From: an uncultured Flavobacteriaceae bacterium
GTDB taxonomy: Bacteria > Bacteroidota > Bacteroidia > Flavobacteriales > Flavobacteriaceae
Assembly (NCBI GenBank): GCA_913062575.1
Contig: CAJXVT010000001.1
Coordinates: 62,001 to 126,000, forward strand
DNA length: 64,000 nt
Direction: 5' to 3'
The translations under genes were made by a program, and so were the position numbers. The notes under the pieces are model-generated. The model made no database searches, had not been told where the DNA came from, and saw only the letters and a program-made list of their open reading frames with translations. The number at the start of each line of letters is the position of its first letter. Within the stretch, counting starts at the first letter, position 1. This document shows, piece by piece, positions 59,141-64,000 of the stretch.

Positions 59141-59198
59141 TAAATTTGTTAATATGCGTTAAAAACGTCAGTTAACAACATTTAAACGCATATTTTTG
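59141..59198 (+). promoter_or_regulatory. Promoter and 10-bp inverted repeat before the two-component genes
   Basis: Two -7 boxes occur, TAAATTTG (59141-59148) and TATTTTTG (59191-59198). Between them AATATGCGTT (59151-59160) and AACGCATATT (59185-59194) form a perfect 10-bp inverted repeat with a 24-base spacer centred on the palindrome GTTAAC. It is a good candidate operator for autoregulation. Confidence 0.55.
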
Positions 59199-59199
59199 A

Positions 59200-60780
59200 A
59201 TGATGGGTAAAAAAATGTTTGTCCTTATTGTAGTTTTAATGAGCTTTTCTTTAATCGGAATTGTGACTGTCCAAATATATTGGATTGGCAATGCTGTTGA
59301 GACAAAAAATAAGCAGTTTAAGAGTGATGTTAAAAAATCCTTGGCGCAAGTTTCTGCAGAAGTTAGTGAAAAAGAATACTTAGAGTTTTATAGAAAAATA
59401 AGCCCATATCTTGAGGTTACAGGTAAGCCGTCTGATAGTCAGATTCATAACTACATGTTGCAGCAAATTGATACTACAGGAAAACAATTATTTTCATATA
59501 GTTTCACTTTTGTAGAGCAAGGAATTGAAATTCCTACAGAAATTTTAGCAAATGATAGTTTAGATATTGTCGTGAAAAGAATCGCTAGTAAAGAAGATAT
59601 TTCTACTTTTTCAAATATTACTTCAAACAGTGATTTTGCAAATAATAATAGCTCACAGACCTTTACAAAAATTCAGCGTAATCAAGTTCAAGAAGAAGCC
59701 TACATAAAAGAAGTATTTAATAATTTCAGAGCATCTTTTCCAATACCTATTCATCAGAGAGTTAGTAATAGAGAGTTAAATTTATTATTAAGTGAAGCAT
59801 TTACCAAGCATGGAATTGATATTGATTTTAAATATGGAGTTTACAGTACGGATGGATATTTAACTAATTTAAAATCGGGATACTACACAATAAACAAAGC
59901 AAATAGTATTGGACGTCCATTGTTTATAAATAATGGAGAGAGTAAATTCACCTTATATGTTACTTTCCCAAACCAACAGGAACACATCATATCTGATATC
60001 TCAAATATATTATTTCTCTCTTTATTTTTTATTTTTATTATTATCGTTGCATTTTCTAGTTCTTTATATCAATTGATTAGACAAAAGAAAATATCAGAAA
60101 TTAAAACGGATTTCATTAATAATATGACGCATGAGTTTAAGACGCCCATAGCAACAATCAATTTGGCTTTAGATGCCATTAAGAATCCGAAAATCATCAA
60201 TGATAACGAAAAAGTAAAACGTTATGTTAAGATGATTCGTGAAGAAAACAAACGTATGCATGGCCAAGTAGAAAACGTTTTAAGAATTTCTAAATTGGAG
60301 AAAAATCAATTAGAGATTAGTAAGGTTGCACTTGATGTGCAAGATGTAGTTGAAGAAGCTATTTCTCATGTTAGATTGTTAGTTAATAATCAGAAAGGAA
60401 CCATAACAACACATATTCAGGCAGTACGCTCAGAAATATTAGGAAATCAATTGCACTTAACAAATGTAATTATAAACATGTTAGAGAATGCGTTGAAGTA
60501 TTCTGAAGGAGAGCCAAATATTGAAGTTTTTTCAGAAAGCACAGCAAAATTTTTTATTCTTAAAATTAAAGATGATGGAATTGGAATGGGGAAAAGCGCT
60601 CAGAAATATGTGTTTAATAAATTTTATAGAGAGCACAAAGGAAATGTACATAATGTTAAAGGACATGGATTAGGTTTGGCTTATGTAAAAGAAATTGTAG
60701 AGAACCATCAAGGAACGGTTTTTGTTGAAAGTGAAAAAGGAAAAGGAAGTACGTTTACGGTAAAATTGCCATTAATTTAA
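59200..60780 (+). CDS. Sensor histidine kinase, membrane-bound
   Basis: The 526-aa protein has a first membrane span at about residues 6-28, a ~235-residue extracytoplasmic sensor region, and a second span at about residues 268-288 (ISNILFLSLFFIFIIIVAF). HisKA follows with MTHEFKTPIATINLALDAI (phospho-His about residue 312), then the ATPase with IINMLENALKYSEG near residue 428, KDDGIGMGKSA and GHGLGLAYVKEIVENH. There is no HAMP domain. The architecture resembles the RprX type of Bacteroidota. Its response-regulator partner follows 13 bases after its stop. Signal unknown. Confidence 0.93.
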   Translation: MMGKKMFVLIVVLMSFSLIGIVTVQIYWIGNAVETKNKQFKSDVKKSLAQVSAEVSEKEYLEFYRKISPYLEVTGKPSDSQIHNYMLQQIDTTGKQLFSYSFTFVEQGIEIPTEILANDSLDIVVKRIASKEDISTFSNITSNSDFANNNSSQTFTKIQRNQVQEEAYIKEVFNNFRASFPIPIHQRVSNRELNLLLSEAFTKHGIDIDFKYGVYSTDGYLTNLKSGYYTINKANSIGRPLFINNGESKFTLYVTFPNQQEHIISDISNILFLSLFFIFIIIVAFSSSLYQLIRQKKISEIKTDFINNMTHEFKTPIATINLALDAIKNPKIINDNEKVKRYVKMIREENKRMHGQVENVLRISKLEKNQLEISKVALDVQDVVEEAISHVRLLVNNQKGTITTHIQAVRSEILGNQLHLTNVIINMLENALKYSEGEPNIEVFSESTAKFFILKIKDDGIGMGKSAQKYVFNKFYREHKGNVHNVKGHGLGLAYVKEIVENHQGTVFVESEKGKGSTFTVKLPLI

Positions 60781-60793
60781 AAAATCATTATTT

Positions 60794-61489
60794 ATGGGAA
60801 GTAAAAAAATATTATTAGTAGAAGATGATCCAAATTTTGGAACAGTATTAAAAGATTATTTAGCATTACATGATTATAATGTAACACTTGCAAAAGATGG
60901 TATTGAAGGCTTAATTGAATTTAAGAATAACGATTTTGATCTTTGTATTTTAGATGTAATGATGCCGCGTAAAGATGGTTTTTCTTTAGCAGCAGATATA
61001 AGATCTACAAATAAAGAAATTCCGATTGTCTTTTTAACAGCAAAGACAATGAAAGAAGATGTGTTAAGAGGATATCAAGTAGGAGCAGATGATTATTTAA
61101 ATAAGCCTTTCGACTCTGAAGTATTGTTATTTAAAATTAAAGCGATTTTACAAAGAAAAGAGTCTGACACTAATAAAGAAACTGACGAGTTTGAATTTAA
61201 TATTGGTAACTTCTTTTTCAACTCTAAATTAAGACATCTTTCATATGATAAAGGAGAAATTCAAAAACTATCTCCAAAAGAAAGTAAATTGTTGAAAATG
61301 TTAGCTGTGCATAAAAATGATTTAATGCCAAGAGAATTAGCATTAACTAAAATATGGAGAGATGATAACTACTTTACCTCACGAAGTATGGATGTTTATA
61401 TTGCAAAATTGCGTAAATATCTAAAGAATGACGAGGATGTAGAGATTCTAAACATCCATGGAGAAGGATTTAGATTGGTTGAAAAATAG
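60794..61489 (+). CDS. OmpR-type response regulator
   Basis: The 231-aa protein has a receiver domain (LLVEDDPNFGTVLKDYL near residue 8 with the acidic pair, phospho-Asp in CILDVMMPRKDGF near residue 54, VFLTAK with the conserved Thr/Lys, and DDYLNKPF) and a C-terminal winged-helix domain from about residue 130, with LSPKESKLLKMLAVHKND and SRSMDVYIAKLRKYL (recognition helix). It is the cytoplasmic output of the kinase upstream. The inverted repeat in their shared promoter is a plausible autoregulatory site. A terminator follows. Confidence 0.95.
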   Translation: MGSKKILLVEDDPNFGTVLKDYLALHDYNVTLAKDGIEGLIEFKNNDFDLCILDVMMPRKDGFSLAADIRSTNKEIPIVFLTAKTMKEDVLRGYQVGADDYLNKPFDSEVLLFKIKAILQRKESDTNKETDEFEFNIGNFFFNSKLRHLSYDKGEIQKLSPKESKLLKMLAVHKNDLMPRELALTKIWRDDNYFTSRSMDVYIAKLRKYLKNDEDVEILNIHGEGFRLVEK

Positions 61490-61509
61490 ACAGAATACAC
61501 TTCACATAA

Positions 61510-61546
61510 TAAAAAAAGCTCAATTAATTTTAATTGAGCTTTTTTA
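61510..61546 (+). terminator. Intrinsic terminator after the two-component genes
   Basis: AAAAAAAGCTCAATTAA and TTAATTGAGCTTTTTT form a long perfect stem with a short loop and T-run. Confidence 0.9.
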
Positions 61547-61580
61547 GTAACTTTGATTTTGTATAAAATCAATTTAACAA

Positions 61581-62201
61581 ATGGCAGAATTTATAAAGTT
61601 GTATAACGAAAACCCTAATGAAAAAGAAATAGAAAAGGTTGTGAAGGTGTTACGAAACGGTGGATTGATTATTTATCCAACAGATACAGTTTATGGTTTA
61701 GGCTGTGATTTTACAAATACAAAAGCCTTAGAAAAAATAGCTAAATTAAAAGGAGTGAAGTTAGAAAAGGCTAATTTTTCTTTTGTGTGTAATGATTTGA
61801 GTCATCTGTCAGACTATGTTAAGCAAATTGATACACCAACCTATAAAATTTTAAAAAGAGCATTACCAGGGCCTTATACTTTTATTTTACCTGGAAGTAA
61901 TAACTTACCAAAGGTTTTTAAAAAGAAGAAAACAGTCGGAATTCGTGTGCCGGATAATAATATTGCTAGAACTTTGGTAGCCGCATTAGGTAACCCAATA
62001 ATTTCTACTTCAATTCGCGATGATGATGATGTGATAGAATACACAACAGATCCTGAGTTGATTTATGAGAAATGGAAAGACATTGTTAGTTTGGTAATTG
62101 ATGGCGGTTATGGAGATAATGAAGCTTCTACAGTAATAGACTTAACAGATGCTGAGCCTTTTGTAATAAGAGAAGGGAAAGGAAGCTTAGATATTTTGTA
62201 A
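61581..62201 (+). CDS. L-threonylcarbamoyladenylate synthase (TsaC/Sua5/YciO family)
   Basis: The 206-aa protein has the YrdC-like fold: GGLIIYPTDTVYGLGCD near residue 28, KLKGVKLEKANFSFVC near residue 55, LPGPYTFIL near residue 93, VGIRVPDNNIARTL and IISTSIRDDDD. TsaC/Sua5 proteins make threonylcarbamoyl-AMP for the t6A37 tRNA modification. The usual KRP motif reads KGVKLEKAN here (KxR lost), a YciO-like feature; YciO has unclear or weak activity, so the exact role is uncertain. It is convergent with the GT2 gene with a gap of only six bases and no hairpin. Confidence 0.85.
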   Translation: MAEFIKLYNENPNEKEIEKVVKVLRNGGLIIYPTDTVYGLGCDFTNTKALEKIAKLKGVKLEKANFSFVCNDLSHLSDYVKQIDTPTYKILKRALPGPYTFILPGSNNLPKVFKKKKTVGIRVPDNNIARTLVAALGNPIISTSIRDDDDVIEYTTDPELIYEKWKDIVSLVIDGGYGDNEASTVIDLTDAEPFVIREGKGSLDIL

Positions 62202-62207
62202 AGAATT

Positions 62208-63206
62208 CTATTTTAAATCCTTAAATTTTTTCCTTTTTAAAAAGAAATGTTGCCAAACAATACTTGTATGGAGGTTGTAATCAGATTTTTTTTGCAACTT
62301 TCTACGCTTCTTTAAATATTTATTAAAGTTCGCATAAAAACCAAAGTGTGCTTTTATAATTGCCCAAGTATGAATTGGTCTTAATTCAATCATAAATTTA
62401 ACTCCAGCAATTCCGTCTAAAATCAACCGAGAAAATACAACAAATAAAAACCATTGTTTAGGTACATTTTTAACGACATTAAGTAAGCTATTTCTAAAAT
62501 TTAAGAATGTTTTATGCGGATTTGTTTCTTGCAAAGTTGCTCCGCCAACATGATATACAGTAGAATCACCAACGTATTTTATAGTATATCCTTCATTTTG
62601 AGCTCTCCAACACAAATCAATTTCTTCTTGATGGGCAAAATAATCTTCATCAAAACCACCTAATTGATGATATACTTTTGACCGAATAAATAAACAAGCA
62701 CCAGAAGCCCAGAAAATTTCTGAAACATCATCAAACTGTCCGTTGTCTGTTTCTAAATGATTAAAAATTCTTCCTCTACAATATGGATATCCAAACAAAT
62801 CAACAAAACCACCACCAGCTCCAGCATATTCAAATTTTGTTTTGTCTTTGAAGTCTAATAATTTTGGCTGAATTATAGCTGTGTTTTCTTCATTGTTAAA
62901 AATTGTAATAACTGGAGTAAGCCAATTTTCTGTTACTTCAATATCAGAATTTAATAAGCAATAAAGATCAGCATCAATTTGCTGTAATGCATCATTATAT
63001 CCTTTTGCATAACCGCCATTGGTTGCATTTTTAATAATTTGTATAGAAGGATAATATTCTTTGATAAATTGAATAGAAGTATCTGTAGAAGCATTGTCTG
63101 CTACGTAGATTGTAGCTTTTTCAGAACTGTAATTTACTACAGATGGTAAAAATTGTTCAAGCAATTTTTGTCCATTCCAATTTAATATGACGATAGCAGT
63201 TTTCAA
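62208..63206 (-). CDS. Glycosyltransferase family 2 protein
   Basis: The 332-aa protein has the GT-A fold of the rhamnosyltransferase-like GT2 group: VILNWNGQKLLEQFL at the start, YVADNASTDTSIQF near residue 34, NGGYAKGYNDAL near residue 64, LLNSDIEV near residue 84 (DXD-like metal site), and ASGACLFIRSKVY plus FDEDYFAHQEEIDLCWRAQ near residue 200. A C-terminal hydrophobic helix (FLFVVFSRLILDGIAGVKFM) suggests membrane association. Sugar and acceptor are unknown. The start codon appears to be TTG (63206); no ATG fits. The length is normal. Confidence 0.9.
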   Translation of the reverse strand: MKTAIVILNWNGQKLLEQFLPSVVNYSSEKATIYVADNASTDTSIQFIKEYYPSIQIIKNATNGGYAKGYNDALQQIDADLYCLLNSDIEVTENWLTPVITIFNNEENTAIIQPKLLDFKDKTKFEYAGAGGGFVDLFGYPYCRGRIFNHLETDNGQFDDVSEIFWASGACLFIRSKVYHQLGGFDEDYFAHQEEIDLCWRAQNEGYTIKYVGDSTVYHVGGATLQETNPHKTFLNFRNSLLNVVKNVPKQWFLFVVFSRLILDGIAGVKFMIELRPIHTWAIIKAHFGFYANFNKYLKKRRKLQKKSDYNLHTSIVWQHFFLKRKKFKDLK

Positions 63207-63253
63207 GGTTGTAAACTTACGTTTTAAAAGTGAATCTGATAGGTAACAATTTG

Positions 63254-63697
63254 TTAATTGTAAGTAGGTATATCTTTTAAGAAAATATAGGTTTCTTTTT
63301 TAAAATCCATTTTGCAAAAAAAATGCTCTAATCCGTTTGTAACAATTAAATAATTAGCTCTTAATTTTAAATTATATCTAGCAATCTGATCAAAAGTATC
63401 TTGTGATATTTTTATATGTGGCGCTTTACATTCAACAATAATATCTGGATTTCCTTCTTTGTTAAAAATAACAATGTCGGTTCTTTTCTTACGGTTATTT
63501 ATGATTAACTGCTTTTCTAATGCTATTAAAGAAACAGGATATTTTTTTTCATCAATTAAAAAACACACAAAATGTTGACGGACCCATTCTTCTGGAGTTA
63601 AGACAAAATATTTTTTTCTCAAATTATCGAAAATAAGCGTATGTTTTTCGCTATTTTTGAGTTTGAAAGGATATGTAGGAAGATTGAGTTTTTGCAT
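63254..63697 (-). CDS. HsdR_N (type I restriction enzyme R N-terminal) domain protein
   Basis: The 147-aa protein starts at ATG 63697; the track uses a TTG one codon before. The PD-(D/E)XK nuclease signature is visible: RTDIVIFNKEGNPDIIVECKAPH, with the acidic residue and ExK, near residues 70-95. Only the HsdR N-terminal nuclease domain is present; no helicase domain and no hsdM or hsdS genes occur, so it is not part of a restriction system here. Proteins like this lie next to holA in many Flavobacteria. The role is unknown; a DNA-repair nuclease is one guess. A TACTTTTG box overlaps its start region. Confidence 0.82.
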   Translation of the reverse strand: MQKLNLPTYPFKLKNSEKHTLIFDNLRKKYFVLTPEEWVRQHFVCFLIDEKKYPVSLIALEKQLIINNRKKRTDIVIFNKEGNPDIIVECKAPHIKISQDTFDQIARYNLKLRANYLIVTNGLEHFFCKMDFKKETYIFLKDIPTYN

Positions 63698-63701
63698 CAA
63701 T

Positions 63702-63709
63702 CAAAAGTA
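63702..63709 (-). promoter_or_regulatory. -7 promoter element of the HsdR_N gene
   Basis: CAAAAGTA on the plus strand reads TACTTTTG and ends four bases before the ATG, another near-leaderless arrangement. Confidence 0.4.
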
Positions 63710-63714
63710 AGAAA

Positions 63715-64000
63715 ATGAGCGAAATAAATACCATAGTTAATAATATTAAAGAAGGAAATGTAAAGCCTATTTACTTTTTAATGGGTGAAGAGCCTTATTA
63801 TATTGATCAAATATCTAGCTTTATAGAGAAAACCGTTTTAGATGAAGCAGAAAAAGGTTTTAATCAAGTAGTAATGTATGGTAGAGATGTTTCTATAGAA
63901 GAGATCGTTTCTTCGGCAAAACGCTATCCAATGATGGCAGAAAAGCAGGTTATTATTGTAAAAGAAGCACAAGATTTAAGTAGAACGATTGAGAAATTGA
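63715..64000 (+). CDS. holA: DNA polymerase III delta subunit (3' end missing)
   Basis: Absent from the ORF track because it runs off the window. From ATG 63715 it reads 95 codons, beginning MSEINTIVNNIKEG and then KPIYFLMGEEPYYIDQI, the typical delta-subunit start with the Gly-Glu-Glu/Asp loop before the first clamp-loader helix, followed by FNQVVMYGRDV and AEKQVIIVKEAQDL. HolA opens the beta clamp in the clamp-loader complex. It is divergent from the HsdR_N gene with a gap of 17 bases, so both promoters must overlap. Confidence 0.92.
   Translation, partial: MSEINTIVNNIKEGNVKPIYFLMGEEPYYIDQISSFIEKTVLDEAEKGFNQVVMYGRDVSIEEIVSSAKRYPMMAEKQVIIVKEAQDLSRTIEKL

Noticed and set aside
63254-63697. 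Type I restriction-modification system
   Set aside because: Only the HsdR N-terminal domain is present; no helicase, methylase or specificity gene.

Overview
The window is AT-rich DNA from a member of the Bacteroidota, almost certainly a marine Flavobacteriaceae of the Tenacibaculum/Polaribacter type. The evidence is two giant secreted proteins with type B type-IX-secretion (gliding-motility) C-terminal domains, three DUF5916 outer-membrane proteins, a PUR-family nucleic-acid-binding protein, a long NusB, BatA-like and YbbR proteins, lipoproteins with Bacteroidota-style Cys signals, and many TAnnTTTG -7 promoter elements upstream of genes. There are no tRNA, rRNA or CRISPR features and no intact transposase or integrase. 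No gene-free stretch exceeds 300 bases.

Layout. 1-5.1 kb: end of a TlpA-like thioredoxin gene, a sialidase-like lipoprotein, two cyclophilin lipoproteins around idi and a QueD/PTPS gene, a small interrupted ORF, and manA. 5.2-9.7 kb: a Kdo8N (8-amino-Kdo) cluster, kdnA - kdsB - HAD phosphatase - CAT-like acetyltransferase - kdnB, with a REP-like palindrome inside it. 9.7-16.4 kb: small conserved genes, an ECF-sigma operon, a conserved 482-aa protein of unknown function, an MBL-fold hydrolase and a hybrid histidine kinase. 16.5-22.5 kb: esterase, a dihydroorotase-like protein lacking the catalytic HxH, a BatA-like protein, TIGR02757, a CPBP protease and a LolD-like ATPase, all on the minus strand. 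22.6-30.3 kb: three tandem DUF5916 paralogues, two of them followed by an almost identical ~95-bp 3' flank. 30.5-36.3 kb: sucC, a secreted protein, an outer-membrane barrel, a TPR/SPOR lipoprotein and an M28 peptidase.

36.3-39.6 kb: a very AT-rich glycosyltransferase gene lies between intact uvrB and a decayed second copy of the uvrB 3' end. This is the clearest trace of DNA insertion in the window. 39.7-47.2 kb: two large adhesin-like secreted proteins with different N-terminal halves and a near-duplicate C-terminal half. 47.2-54.3 kb: an ABC-2 exporter, a pRiA4b-ORF3-like protein, a menaquinone-type cluster (MenI-like thioesterase, alpha/beta hydrolase, MenF-like synthase), a PUR protein and an ABC exporter. 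54.5-64 kb: leucine dehydrogenase, the nusB-DUF1573-yajC-ybbR-coaE cluster, a two-component system with a 10-bp inverted repeat upstream, a TsaC/Sua5 protein, a GT2 glycosyltransferase, an HsdR_N nuclease-like protein and the start of holA.

Most of the window is ordinary chromosomal backbone. The items most worth following up are the Kdo8N cluster with its two extra genes, the uvrB-end insertion, the DUF5916 triplication, the paired T9SS proteins and the operator-like palindrome of the two-component system. I did not find a clearly novel defence or mobile system.
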